From Thalassia testudinum (Eukaryota > Streptophyta > Magnoliopsida > Alismatales > Hydrocharitaceae), in NCBI GenBank assembly GCA_037157565.1, contig JAZHRO010000013.1, forward strand, positions 76,439,501-76,503,500: a stretch of 64,000 nt of DNA. Direction: 5' to 3'. Shown here in pieces: positions 10,701 to 20,671 of this stretch (within the stretch, counting starts at the first letter, position 1; every line of letters starts with the position of its first letter). Under the pieces are notes generated by a model. It worked only from the letters and a program-made list of their open reading frames with translations. It did no database searches and was not told the origin of the DNA. Position numbers and translations under genes: made by a program.

Positions 10701-11550
10701 TGAAACTTGCGTTAATGATGGGAAATGGGAAAGGACTTTTGGTTGACTTATTTCATTATCAAGGCTTAAGTATTAAGGGAAATGGCTTGTGGTTGGCTTA
10801 TAGGGTAGAAATTCGCACCCTACCCTTCTCTGTTTCGATTGTCACACATATCTTGTCCCTTTTGAGCCATTTGGCTCACCCTACTATTGTAACCCAGTTT
10901 CAGGTATTTATTACTGTGGCGCAAGTGACATTTAACAAGGGATTTGAGTCAGGAGTTGGGTAGATAAGCAAGCAGTTGCTTGTCTCTTCTTGGATAGATT
11001 GTTGACTTATAATGTAAAATTGTAGTTGGATTTTCTTTGGTTTATTTTGGTAGCAAGATAATTTCTGTTGCTTTAGATATTTGGATTGTTATACGGTGAG
11101 TAGTGTGGCAGATTTGTGAAGATTGTTGTTGTTTGTGGTGATGGTGGTGATACATCCTTTTTCATCTTCGTCGTTTCTTGTGTTTTACCATTTTAGTTGC
11201 GTGGTGCTTGTGCTTATGTTTTACTGCTTTCACTTGTTTTGTGCTTTGTGGGTGTACCCATCTTTATAATTTTATGGTATGCATGCATAGTCACATGTTG
11301 CAGGTACATGTTTTTTGGAAAAATATTGAATAAAAAGGGAAACTCTGATGAATTTTCGATCCGTCGGGAAGATTTTCAGGATGTGACAAGGAAGACATCA
11401 AGAGAGGTGGGCATGATTGAAAGATATGCTTAAGGATAGACCCTACTTCATTTTTGGTTGTCTAATGTAGGTGCTTGGCTGATAAAGTTCAAATGTTGGG
11501 GGGAAAAATAAAAATAAAAAATCTTGACCAAGCGATAGTTTTGGTCAACC
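7754..11550. other. Unassigned old repeat-like DNA, possible decayed LTR
   Basis: No protein domain is recognisable on either strand. 7790-7930 is rich in GCTGYTG triplets. 9135-9520 contains several TATCGGT/CGGTACT words like those in Copia-C and the gag-only element. About 10700-11388 reads like the end of a chromovirus-type LTR, closing with GATTTTCAGGATGTGACA at 11373-11390. This last assignment is a guess from general pattern, with no partner LTR seen. Confidence 0.35.
10081..10312 (+). repeat. Diverged tandem duplication, ~115-bp unit
   Basis: Two neighbouring blocks share the order GGC..CAGTYMGATGG, GAGAGGGCGCACC / GAGGAGGCACACC, TGTTCCACAAGGGAACAATGG / GTGCTCCTAGCGGGAGGCACTGG, GTGCGGCCTGTTAAATA / GTGTGGCACGTTAAACA. 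The units run about 10081-10197 and 10198-10312. Each unit contains a small inverted repeat (TTCC..GGAA or CTCC..GGAG) followed by a GTGYGGCMYGTTAAA motif. Confidence 0.55.
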
Positions 11551-11567
11551 AAGTGAGGCTCAAAATT
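11551..11567 (+). repeat. Target site duplication, left copy
   Basis: AAGTGAGGCTCAAAATT, identical to 12503-12519. Exact 17-bp direct repeats flanking a segment that ends in an A-rich tail are the usual mark of target-primed reverse transcription. Confidence 0.85.
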
Positions 11568-12502
11568 AAAACCTTGGAACACACTCTCCTTCCCCCCTCC
11601 TTTTCTCTGCGAAAAGTATGCTACAACGATGGGGCTCCAATTGGCCATTTGGGGTTGATCGGAGCCCCCCCTCCTTCCGGCTCCCCTCTTCCCTTGGGAT
11701 CCTCCCATCTTCTTTGTGGGTGACATGCACGGTTGTTGATGGCGTGTAGCGATAGTGCACAGGAGAGGCATTGGTGCAATGACAGCGTGGCGACGTTAGC
11801 TGTGGGTGCGGCTCCGTGTGGCTCATCCGAGGTGTTCGGTGGTTGCTTCCCCTTTCCTCGTGTTGGTCGAAGTTGTGGTGGCTTGTTTGCGAGCGTGGTA
11901 GCGAGATCGGCGGCGAGCAGCTGTGGAGCGTGAGCGCCGGTGAGCGTGACGACGTGTGGCGTTGGAGGGCCAGTCAACGGTGGCTTCATCGTGGCGGTGG
12001 TTGGGTTGCTGTGTTTGTTGGTGTTTTTTCCTTTGTGCAGGTCGTATGTATTGTGGTTGTTTGTGGTGGCTTGTGTGTTGATGGTTTGGATCCTTTCTTT
12101 TTCTTTTTTTAGTGTGATTTAATTTTGTTGGGGACTACGTGTTATCTCAACTTTCCTTCGGTCGGGTTTCTAATGCGAGTAAGAGGTCGCGGCCTTCGGG
12201 TCGTTGTATTTCAACTTTCCCATTAGCGTGATCTTCAAGATTTTTATCTCATTGGCATTTTTTAGATCTATGAGTGTGGGAACGATCTCCTATGGAAGAT
12301 CGTTCGATTCTCGATCGAGGGATGTTTTCTTTTTCTTTTTCCTTTAATTTTTAGTCTCATTTTTTGTGTTTTGAGTTCCCATTTTCTACAAGGTATTTTT
12401 TCCTGTTCGTGGATGAGATTTCTCCATTTCTTCCTTTTGGGATGTATCTCTTATATCAAATTTTTCTCATCAATGAAATGTTGATTTTCAAAAATAAAAA
12501 AA
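11568..12502 (+). mobile_element. Orphan 935-bp retroposon with A-rich tail
   Basis: The segment lies between perfect 17-bp duplications and ends in TTTTCAAAAATAAAAAAA, so it looks like a product of LINE machinery. The 5' half (11580-12090) is GC-rich with many CpG. The 3' half is T-rich and ends with CTCATCAATGAAATGTTG before the tail, similar in style to plant LINE 3' ends. No RT, endonuclease or zinc-binding frame was recognised on either strand. It could be a non-autonomous LINE derivative, a chimeric retroposon or a retrocopy of an untranslated transcript. The open frames inside (for example 11816-12112) look incidental. Confidence 0.75.
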
Positions 12503-12519
12503 AAGTGAGGCTCAAAATT
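12503..12519 (+). repeat. Target site duplication, right copy
   Basis: AAGTGAGGCTCAAAATT, identical to 11551-11567. The host sequence resumes with GATTGCACCAAGG. Confidence 0.85.
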
Positions 12520-15079
12520 GATTGCACCAAGGAAACCAATATAATAGAATGTTTTAATTCGGAGGCATTGCACCTACTAAGTGCTACAGCCTAAAAGAAG
12601 TATCTCATAATACTTTTTGACGTAGAATCCAAGTATGGAATCCTTCAATGGTGGAAATCAAGTACTAAGACAGTAAAATAATACAATCATCTTAGGATTT
12701 ATTGCATCAACAAATAGCAATGGGGCAAGTATTAAGGTAGAAACAATTAGTCGGGTATCAATGAATCAACAGGTGAAAATTCAAGTAAATCTAATCCATA
12801 CTTTATTTCTTCTAATTTTCCTTATTTTAAACATTAGGTTCTACAGTTACGGGTCAACTTTCTAGGCATAATTTGATTCAAAATGGGCATAAATACTCAT
12901 TGGAAGTACGTAGATCTCGAGACTTAATCGCGCATCAATATATTATACGGAGCTGAAGTCAGTTTTGGTTGCACCGTTTATTTTATTATTTATTTATTTT
13001 TTTTTATATTTCGTTTGCGGTGGCGTGAAGTGCCATAGGGGACGGTGAGACGTTTTACTTGTTATTTTTTTTATCGTTGGATCATTATTATTATTATTTG
13101 TTTGGATGCCTTTTGAGAAATTTCTCCATGCGAGGGTATGAAAATGCACCTTGTATTAGAAAATTTTTTCGTACTGTAAGATTTATTTTTCTTTTTCTGA
13201 TATGTTTGAAATTTCTTTTTTTATAAAGGTACAAGCACGTATGTTGTATTAGAAATTTTTTTTGTATGAGGGTATATAAACATATGTCATAATATATTTT
13301 CTAATGCGTCGTATATTTTAATTTTTAATCGATATATTTAACTTTTTATGATATAATGGGTTATGTGTTTTGATTTTTCAATTAGTATATGTTTATTTCT
13401 CAAAATATATTAATAAAAAAATAAAATACAAAGATACAAAAATGTATGTCATAATATATTTTTCAACGTATTGTATACTTTGATTAATGTATCCTTTGTT
13501 TTGATTTTTAACTTATTATTTTTATTTATTAAAATATATTAATAAAAAATAAAATACATCGATTGACGGATGACAAGTATTTCTTATTTAAAAAATATAA
13601 ATTTAAAATACATCGATTAAAATCATCACATATTTCAATGTATATTATTTATTTTTTTATTATAATAAATTTTAAGAAGTAAAATTTTAATATAATTTTA
13701 ATTTTTGTACTCATAAGGTACGGATTAAAAATTAATTAATTTAACTGCTCTACGGTCTCTTGGTAAACGTTTATTTTATTCTTTGTTAATGTGCAAGCCT
13801 TATGGCAAAGTATGCATGCTTTTGCCAGCAAAGTAACCGTCCGAGGGTTTCCTTAGCAGTAACGAAATCCAAAGCCTACGTAGCACACGAGAACGGGCCA
13901 TCCAACCAAAACGATAAATAACTGCCAAAAGCGTGGAGGGTTAAGACTAATCGCAAGGCCAGCAGATAAGCTACGTGTCCTCCTCCTGCTTCTCTCAATA
14001 TCACGTTCTTAATTAGATGACTTCTAATCCTTTTAACCTCGTATTTTATGCAACACCACTTGAATGCGATCACTTATTTTTATTTGAACTTTTGCGGTAC
14101 CACCATTCGTTAAAAAAGGGGATTCAATACGAACCTCCATTAATGCAAAACTTACGGCCACGAAGGAATGCTACAATTTTACCAACCAGATGACACAAAC
14201 CAAATAAACATTTAAATCTCTAGCTATCGAGTAGCATGCATCGTAATGGTTAATGCTCCCGATTCCACCACATATAACATAATGGTAGATGCACAGCGCC
14301 GGAATAATTAGCACACGCAGACCTATAGCTTCATGGTTGAATTCATCGACACAAATTATCTAACGCTGAGTACCCATAGCTAGAAGTTTCCCAAAGAAAT
14401 TAAGATCAACACCTCATTTCAATCCAACTCAAGTCTCGACTCTCACATTCATCTCTAATCAAGACGTGTGCGGTCAACTCCGACCCATATTTCGCAACTC
14501 AAAAGGACAAGAGGAGGAAAAATTTTCTGTACACACCAAGATGTGCGTAGAACCCCTTACCCAACATGTTAAGAAGAAATCAGAGTGATTTGCATAACAG
14601 GCTACAGTCATATTTTAACATGGTCTACAAACTTAAGAATAGGGCAATGCCATCTTTGATCTTCCTAATTGTATCAACATGGTTCCTTTGAGGTTGCCAT
14701 CGTTAATGTAAGTGATTCGACGTGGGAGTGTTCATGTATTATTATTATTATTAATTTTATTTTATGTGATTTTTTTCTTTTACTTTTTTAACATATTATT
14801 TATCACATATGTTTATTTTAAATTTTATCTTTATAATTGATCTTCTCATTTTATATTATTTATTAGAGATTAATATTAACTATATTTTTACAAGAATATA
14901 AAATAATATATATATAAAATTAGAATATATAAATTTAATTTAAGATATTGATTAAAAATAAAATTATATCGAATCATTCAAGAGAATAAGGTTCTAGAAA
15001 GATTCATAGAATTCGAAGAACTCTTCGTGTTGGACGAAATAATCAAGGAGTCCCCGGGGACACATATACAAAAGCTTCC
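12520..15079. other. AT-rich intergenic DNA, no gene seen
   Basis: No recognisable coding frame on either strand. 12970-13750 and 14730-14960 are strongly AT-rich with homopolymer runs and an ATT run near 14739. A tandem duplication sits at 13275-13566. 13750-14700 is of more balanced composition and unassigned. It could be old transposon remains or promoter-distal DNA. Confidence 0.5.
13275..13566 (+). repeat. AT-rich tandem duplication, ~160-bp unit
   Basis: ATGTCATAATATATTTT recurs at about 13283 and 13447. Each copy is followed by a CGTMTTGTATA-like segment, a TTTTGATTTTT segment and AAAATATATTAATAAAAAA near the unit end (13400 and 13529). Two diverged copies are seen. Confidence 0.55.
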
Positions 15080-15248
15080 TGTACGATTTATTTTGATATT
15101 CGATTGATACATTTTTTTCCTATTAATAAAAAATTAATATAATAAGATGATATATTTTATGATATATGATATGTTGATTTTTTATTTATAAAAATTAAGA
15201 TGTATCAATTAAAAAATATATTTGACTTACGTTTGATTAACTCGTACA
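15080..15248. mobile_element. Candidate MITE with imperfect terminal inverted repeats
   Basis: The left end TGTACGATTT...GATTGATACAT is mirrored at the right end, whose reverse complement reads TGTACGAGTT...AATTGATACAT. Inner parts (AATAAAAAATTAATAT and its counterpart) also pair. The element is ~169 bp and AT-rich, and codes for nothing, as usual for MITEs. No clear target duplication was found, so the superfamily is left open. Confidence 0.5.
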
Positions 15249-15585
15249 TTTTTCACGGTGATTAACTTTTATACCCATACCTGAACACACATGTTAAAAA
15301 TTAATTTATTAACATGTGAAGTTAATTTACTCAACATACCACATTTTGCGGTTGATATTGATCCAAATTTATCTTGCAAAGGTCAGCAAATAACAATTGT
15401 GTTAAGTTGGACGGTAGGCCATGTTTGTTGCAAGCAGAGAGACGGGCGTTGATATCGGCGCATTTCAGAGTTCGGAGATCACATCGAAATTTAGGTTCAA
15501 GTTGGAAGACTTTAAAGTAAATTACTGAAAACCAAAAGCCAACAAACTCCTCTCGAGCAATGCGATGTCAAAGAGAGGGTTTCCG

Positions 15586-15593
15586 TATAAATA
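15586..15593 (+). promoter_or_regulatory. Candidate TATA box
   Basis: TATAAATA in a moderately GC-rich setting, about 110 bp before a short GC-rich open frame. Supports a possible host promoter, but rests on the motif and setting alone. Confidence 0.35.
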
Positions 15594-15648
15594 TTCCACT
15601 TGCTTCTGAAAAGCTGCGTGGGCTTCTGTGCCAACGGACTAGCTTGCA

Positions 15649-15650
<2 letters not shown>

Positions 15651-15703
<53 letters not shown>
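15651..15703 (+). repeat. Compound microsatellite (TA)n(TATG)n
   Basis: An uninterrupted TA run of about 15 units passes into about six TATG units. It lies between the candidate TATA box and the candidate first exon. Length polymorphism is likely. Confidence 0.95.
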
Positions 15704-15704
<1 letters not shown>

Positions 15705-15808
15705 AGAAGCCGCCGCAACTCAACTTGATTTGCTCCTCGTTCTTCCCCGTGGTGAAGGCGGTGCTGCTGCCGTTGTCGATCGATCGGATCCGCTTCGTGT
15801 TCTTGTGA
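15698..15808 (+). other. Candidate first exon of a host gene (unrecognised)
   Basis: From an ATG in the last TATG unit a 36-codon frame runs in GC-rich, CpG-retaining sequence, unlike the CpG-depleted transposons around it. It ends with a hydrophobic stretch (VVKAVLLPLSIDRIRFVF) just before GTGAGC at 15805-15810, a good splice-donor form. A CT-rich stretch and AG follow near 15890. The hydrophobic end could be the start of a membrane segment or signal anchor. No downstream exon was identified, so it may be chance. Confidence 0.25.
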
Positions 15809-15810
15809 GC

Positions 15811-17499
15811 GATCTCCTTCTCCTCCCGCCACCTCTCTCTCTATCTCTCTCTGTTGCTAAGATCCCTTCCTTCTCGTCAGGATATGATAATAGTAGTTAA
15901 ATCTCGCGGGCTTCATCGTTAAATCAAACCCTCCTGCTTATGTTTGTTCGATATCCGTTAGGGTTCTCGAATCGCTATGAGATGTCGAGTCCTTCGGAAT
16001 TGGATGAATGCCGACCGCGCCGTGTAGCGTCGGTGAATAGGGGTGTTTAGATAATAAAGAGGCTGTTTGAGGCGTTGTGTGTGAATGGTGGAAGTTGCGA
16101 TTGTTTTTTTATATCGAATTGTGGGAAAGTCAGTACGGCCGGTTTTTAACACCCACGAGAATTATAGGGTGGTTCTCCTGTTATTTTTACTTTTATTTTC
16201 CCTTCAAGGAGTTTTGGCACTCTGTTGGCAATGATGCTGTGGTTTTGTTGCAAGAATTCAAAGGGGACAACGTGGGGATTCGAGGGAGTAAGTTGCTTTC
16301 CCTTACCTTTTCTTTCCGACGTAGTCTCCGAAGATGGTTGGGGGGTGGTACCGGGGGCTGACTTACATTGTTTGTAGGTGGTGAGGCACGTGCTACCCAC
16401 CAAGTATGAAAAAAAATATGACTAGGATTTGTCTCCCTTAAAATAAAAAAAAGTAATTTCATTATTTCATAGATTTGTTCTCCAGGTTTTTTTTTTCCAT
16501 AGCTTTTCATGCAATCCCAATTCGTACGGTTGTGCCTGCCCAAAATCATTGGCTAATACTCTCATTTCCCCTTCTCATCTACACAGTCCCACAACAAGCA
16601 CAGCCCTCAGCCGACCTCTTCCTTCTTACCCCCTCGCTTCTCAATTCTTATCTCCTCTACCACAGCACCACCACCAACCACTGGGTGGTGGGCTCTTTCA
16701 ACACAGCTTCACCAGCACCGCCCCATTGATCCAGTCCCCCGTCAGTCTCAACCTTGTCCTTAACAAGCTCCTTGTACACTATTTTAAATCCCACATCAAC
16801 ATCTCGTTGGCAATTCTTGTCCTTGGCTTGAAGAGTACGTTAAAAGTCCCATCTCTAGATTGGATTGTTATTTGATCTTTATCGGTTGATGGCTTGTTGT
16901 TGATTGTTATAATTTTCTTGTCTCTGATAAGTTTTGGGGTTACGGAGGTGATAATGGCTATTTGGATTTTTAGCAAATAATTTGTGGTTGAACAACCATT
17001 GTATTTTAAATATTAGGTCCTAATGGGTTAAGAATTGAACATTATCCACGGATGCAAGAATTATGACTATGCAAGCTGAGTATATGCTAGAATCTCAATT
17101 TGTTCATTTTTCTTTGTTAGTTGATAACTATCATGCTAATAATGATATAATATTAGAAAGAAATTATTTAATTATGAGATTTTTAGTTTATAAGCATTTT
17201 TTAAATTGAAATGAAAATGGGGAAAAAATTAAGAACTTTTGCTGTTGGGGTGCCCTTCCTTTCTTAAAATCTTAGATCTGCCACTGGGTGGTATAGCATT
17301 GTGCTTTTAAATGGAATGTACCTGGGGAAGGTCGAGGTTGGTTCTCCTTTTGCCCATCACTGTCCAGCTTCTTCAAGGGAATATCCTCCATGGAAGGCCT
17401 TGTCATGGCTTTGGAGATGCATAATTTGTCCCTCTCTCGTTGCAGTGTGAATGAAGACATGATTGAGATGCATAGCTGGTCCCCTTTCTTTGTGGTGTG
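15811..17499. other. Unassigned DNA, no gene or element recognised
   Basis: Mixed composition, with T-rich runs near 16486, a CA/CC-rich stretch at 16560-16740, and AT-rich DNA at 16880-17230. No protein domain, terminal repeats or RNA gene was recognised. If the candidate exon upstream is real, this could be intron. The last part (from about 17290) may already belong to LINE-a. Confidence 0.4.
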
Positions 17500-17797
17500 A
17501 TATGGAGGGATCCTAGTTTGGTCTCCTTTTCTTGGGAAGGTATTGCAGCTACCTTCCCCAAAGTAGTTGGCTTTTTCAAACTTGTGTTAGGAAAGGGTGA
17601 TGTGTTCAAGTTATGGAATGGGGACTGGTTGTGGAAAGGGGCTCTTGCAACATTTTTTGTGAGGATGTTTAAAAGCGTGAAAGATGTTCCTGACTTTGGT
17701 GCTAGCTTGTTGGATGGGTCTTTTCAATCCTAATTTTGGTTTCTTAAAGCTGGCTTCCTGTGGCACCCTTCCGAATGGAAAAAATTGCATTTTGAAT
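17500..17797 (+). pseudogene. LINE-a fragment, left part (between RT and zinc-binding domain)
   Basis: A readable frame at 17497-17733 resembles the linker of plant L1-like LINEs after the RT. It has a W-x-F-KLVLGKGDVFKLWNGDW block, the usual 'VGDG..VRFWED.W' position, then FGASLLDGS. After a stop the frame can be followed to WHPSEW at about 17778, where the Mutator-like element interrupts. The reading resumes after that element with TWEVTNFLAF (20193). Inferred to be a 5'-truncated LINE. Confidence 0.6.
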
Positions 17798-17915
17798 GGA
17801 AAAAATTTCGTATGGACGATAATTAAAAAGCTTATTTCGTTAATTACATGGCAAAAAAACTTTAATCGTTATTTATGGCAAAGTCGTGTTTTGAAAACAC
17901 CACTTTGGTCTAGAA
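17798..17915 (+). repeat. Mutator-like element, left terminal inverted repeat
   Basis: Pairs with 20068-20183. Best blocks are AATCGTTATTTAYGG and GTGTTTTGAAAAC. The very end overlaps a local ~21-bp duplication (17771-17809), so the exact first base is uncertain by a few positions. Confidence 0.8.
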
Positions 17916-18168
17916 GGACTAAAGTCATGTGCGTCATGTGCTGAGGATACGACTTTAATGTAAATATGACTTTAGTAGAAATTGTGGAGAATCCATGCGG
18001 AGAAGAGAGCAACAAAGGAGAATTCTCGATACGATGGGAGATCTTAGAACTGAAGAGAGAAGGTATTGGAAGATTTTCCTCTCAGGGAGAATCCATGCCT
18101 GGGAATGGGTGAAATCAAGGAGAATCCATGCGGAGAAGAGAAAAACTATTTCCTTAAAACATGACTTT

Positions 18169-18710
18169 TGGCAAGAATCGGCGTAGTTCGGAGCGTGGAG
18201 GCTTCGTGTGTATGGAAAAACAATCTCAATGTGTGATTGTCCACGTGTGTGGATAGGGAGAGCAGTGGCTGTTGCTGTAGGAGGGCAGACAACCTCCTTG
18301 TGGCTAGTCAGAGGTGGCCGGCAGGAGGAGGTGGCTAGCAGGTCTAGCCGGCAGGGAGAGGGTTGGCTGCCCTTGGTGGGTGGCCGACTGCTATGTGAAA
18401 GAAGAGGAGAGGAGTCTTGGAATTTGGAAGTATTATTATTGACTTAAAGATTACAAAGGAGGGAGGGCTCTCTTTTATAGAGAGTACATATCCCGATTCT
18501 TGGAAACAAATCATATTTCTAATAAGAAAAGATCTTATCTCTTAAGGAAAGATCTTATCTCTAATAAAGAAAATAAATCTCCAATTATTCACTAAAAATA
18601 GCTAACTTGACATTTAAAAAAATCCAAAATTGGTCCATAGGACCTTCTAGATTGCTAACCCTGCTGGGCCTTTATTGGTTGCCACATGGCCTTCTTTTTC
18701 CGTCTTAACA
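18169..18710 (-). repeat. 3' LTR of the small LTR element
   Basis: Matches 19473-20064 throughout, for example GGCGTAGTTYGGAGCGTGG at the left and TTGGTTGCCACATGG near the right. It is ~50 bp shorter owing to indels. Confidence 0.8.
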
Positions 18711-18720
18711 CTCCCCCTCA
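18711..18720 (-). promoter_or_regulatory. Polypurine tract of the small LTR element
   Basis: TGAGGGGGAG on the minus strand, directly before the 3' LTR start TGTTAAGACGG. It would prime plus-strand synthesis. Confidence 0.75.
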
Positions 18721-18765
18721 AATCGAAGGTCGGGAGGCCGACGACTCAGTCTTTAACTTGTGAGG

Positions 18766-19164
18766 CTAGACGTCCCACCATTCATCTTGTTTGAGAGCCA
18801 AGCTCTCAGTCTTCTCCTTTGACAAGTTGACAGTGAAGCCTCTTGCGATATCCGAAGTCGTTGCTTCTGTGGCAACTTGAGTAGTCGTCGCTATGGTAGC
18901 CATCGTCATGTCTTCTCGAAGTAGAGCACGTATCTTCTCTTGGTCTTCATGAGTTAGGGAGTCCACACGCAAGGTGCTAGTGGCCCCATGTGGTGGTCTC
19001 TGTATGTTGCCTGGATATTTAGGAAAGGAGCTTGGATTAACCATTAGTCTTTTCACAACTTGGGAAGTCGTTGCCTCTTTTGGCAACCTTGAAAGTCGTT
19101 GCATGGACAGTGGTATCCTCTCCTTGATGTCTTTACTCCGGAAAAATCTCCTCCTTTGAAGCAT
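18766..19164 (-). pseudogene. Gag-like open frame in the small LTR element
   Basis: A 132-residue frame without recognised domain. It is rich in Ser/Thr/Arg and includes RPPHGATSTLRVDSLTHED and QEKIRALLRED. Such low-complexity plus acidic-helix segments occur in the region after the zinc knuckle of copia gag proteins, so it may be what is left of gag after deletion of pol. No CCHC motif is seen. Confidence 0.4.
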
Positions 19165-19173
19165 AGTAAAAAA

Positions 19174-19350
19174 TCAAATATAAGGTGTCAATACTATGAA
19201 AATCATAAGTGATAGAACTTGATAGATCTCCTCTTGCTTCTTTGTCTTCTTGCTGTACCCATAGAACTTGATGGTTGTCTCGGAGACAACCACCTTGCTT
19301 TCTCCCAGTCCAAGCGTGGCATCGTGGACCATCGTCGATGCTTTTGACAT
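19174..19350 (-). CDS. Short open frame at the start of the small LTR element's internal region
   Basis: A 58-residue frame begins about 110 bp after the primer site, where gag would start. It reads MSKASTMVHDATLGLGESK and ends in a hydrophobic stretch (VLSLMIFIVLTPYI). Not recognised as a known gag. It could be a truncated gag N-terminus or chance. Confidence 0.3.
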   Translation of the reverse strand: MSKASTMVHDATLGLGESKVVVSETTIKFYGYSKKTKKQEEIYQVLSLMIFIVLTPYI

Positions 19351-19458
19351 CTTCTCTAGTCCTTAATGTAAAGCGCTAGATCTTTTGAAGAAGACTTTTC
19401 TTTGGAGGCGAGAATCACTAACATGTGGTCTAAACCCACACGCACAAGCCTAGAATGG

Positions 19459-19472
19459 TTGCTTTGATACCA
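19459..19472 (-). promoter_or_regulatory. Primer binding site of the small LTR element
   Basis: On the minus strand TGGTATCAAAGCAA directly follows the 5' LTR. The plant tRNA-iMet primer site is TGGTATCAGAGC, so one base differs in the core. Confidence 0.75.
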
Positions 19473-20064
19473 TGTCAATAATCGGCGTAGTTTGGAGCGT
19501 GGAGACTCCGTATGCGTGGAAAAACAATCCTAATGAGGGATTGTCCATACGTGTGGACAGGGAGAGTAGTGGTTGTTGCTGTAGGAGGGTAGACAACACC
19601 CTTGTGGTTGGTCAGAGGTGGCTGGCAAGAGGAGGAGGCTGGCTACAAGGTGGCCAGCAGGGAGAGGGTCGGCTGCCCTTAGTGGGTGGCCAGCTGTTAT
19701 GTGGAAGAAGAGAGGAAGAGGAGTCTTGGAATTTGGAAGTATTATGATTGACTCAAAGACTATAGAGGAGGGAAGGCTCTCTTTTATAGAGAGTACATAT
19801 CCCTATTCCTGGAAACAAATCATACCTCTAATAAGAAAAGATCTCATCTTTTAAGGAAAGATCTTATCTCTAATGAAGATAAGAAATCTTCAATTATTTT
19901 CCTAAAAAAACATATTGACTAAAAAAAAAAAAAACTTGGCATTTAAGAAAATCCAAAATTAATCCATAGGATCTTCTAGACTGCCAGCCTTGCTGGGCCT
20001 TTCTTGGTTGCCACATGGACTACCACGTGACTATCCATGTGGCCTTCTTCCTGTTGTCCTAACA
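19473..20064 (-). repeat. 5' LTR of the small LTR element
   Basis: Direct repeat partner of 18169-18710. It begins TGTTAGGACAACAGG on the minus strand and ends TTATTGACA before the primer site. Confidence 0.8.
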
Positions 20065-20067
20065 GTA

Positions 20068-20183
20068 TTAATACCAAAGTCACGTTTTCAAAACACAACT
20101 TTTCCGTAAATAACGATTAATTTTTTTTGTCATGTAGTTAATGAAATAATTTTTTTAATTGCCATATGTACAAAATTTTTTCC
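20068..20183 (-). repeat. Mutator-like element, right terminal inverted repeat
   Basis: Reverse complement of the left repeat with scattered mismatches. It ends AAATTTTTTCC at 20183, followed by the target-site copy TTTCGAATGG. Confidence 0.8.
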
Positions 20184-20660
20184 TTTCGAATGGACTTGGG
20201 AGGTGACTAATTTTCTTGCATTTGGAACTGGAGGGGTAAGTGCTCATTGAAAGTTTGAATTTCTGTCTGGAGCTGGAGGGGTAAAGTAAAATGACTATTC
20301 TGTGCTCAGCATTTGGAAGAAATTGGTCATCGCTCTTGCACTTATTACTTGCATTGTTGGTTTGGGATCTATGTAAGATTAACTGGCTAGGAGTTTCTTG
20401 TCAGGCTTGAATGGACTAATCACCTTTAAGCTGGGGGCAATGCTCGCTAAAAAATGTGCTATTTTGTGGTAGTTATTGCATGAGAAAATATTAGAGTAAC
20501 ATGTGGAGAATGTCTTATTGCTTGCAAAACAGTTTATGTGTGCTTTGGGGGTTGGAATCTTGATATTTACATTTTTTAATCATTGATAAGTTCATATATT
20601 GGAATGGCTACCGAGCTTGAGTATCTGTCCTTTCTTTCTTCCCTGTCAATAGAAAATGAT
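20184..20660 (+). pseudogene. LINE-a fragment, right part
   Basis: Resumes the LINE-a frame after the Mutator-like insertion (TWEVTNFLAFGTGG, 20193 onward). Downstream codons are scattered in several frames and no full zinc-binding domain is readable. The right border is set where the minus-strand LINE-b tail begins (20672). Confidence 0.45.
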
Positions 20661-20671
20661 ATTGTACAGGT

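Larger units (their letters stand above)
18169..20064 (-). mobile_element. Small non-autonomous LTR retrotransposon, copia-type signals
   Basis: Direct repeats of 542 bp (18169-18710) and 592 bp (19473-20064) flank a ~760-bp internal region. Read on the minus strand, the LTR starts TGTTA and ends ..GACA. It is followed by TGGTATCAAAGCAAC (a primer site close to tRNA-iMet) and, at the other side, preceded by TGAGGGGGAG (polypurine tract). These signals are copia-like. There is no protease, integrase or RT. The element sits inside the Mutator-like element near its right TIR. No matching 5-bp target duplication was seen (ACTTT against GTATT). Confidence 0.75.
17798..20183. mobile_element. Mutator-like DNA transposon, non-autonomous, with long terminal inverted repeats
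   Basis: The two ends form imperfect inverted repeats over about 110 bp. Left: GGAAAAAATTTCGTATGG, TTAATTACATGGCAAAAAAA, AATCGTTATTTATGG, GTGTTTTGAAAAC. The right end, reverse-complemented, gives GGAAAAAATTTTGTAC, TTAACTACATGACAAAAAAA, AATCGTTATTTACGG, GTGTTTTGAAAAC. The flanks TTTTGAATGG and TTTCGAATGG fit an 8-10 bp target duplication, and with the long TIRs this points to the Mutator superfamily. No transposase. Without the LTR element inserted in it (18169-20064) the element is only about 490 bp. Confidence 0.8.

Noticed and set aside
11816..12112. GC-rich open frames inside the orphan retroposon as a gene
   Set aside because: Several frames on both strands are open because of composition; none shows a domain, and the segment is a retroposon with target duplications.
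18164..18168. ACTTT / GTATT as target duplication of the small LTR element
   Set aside because: Only two of five bases agree; a real duplication cannot be claimed.
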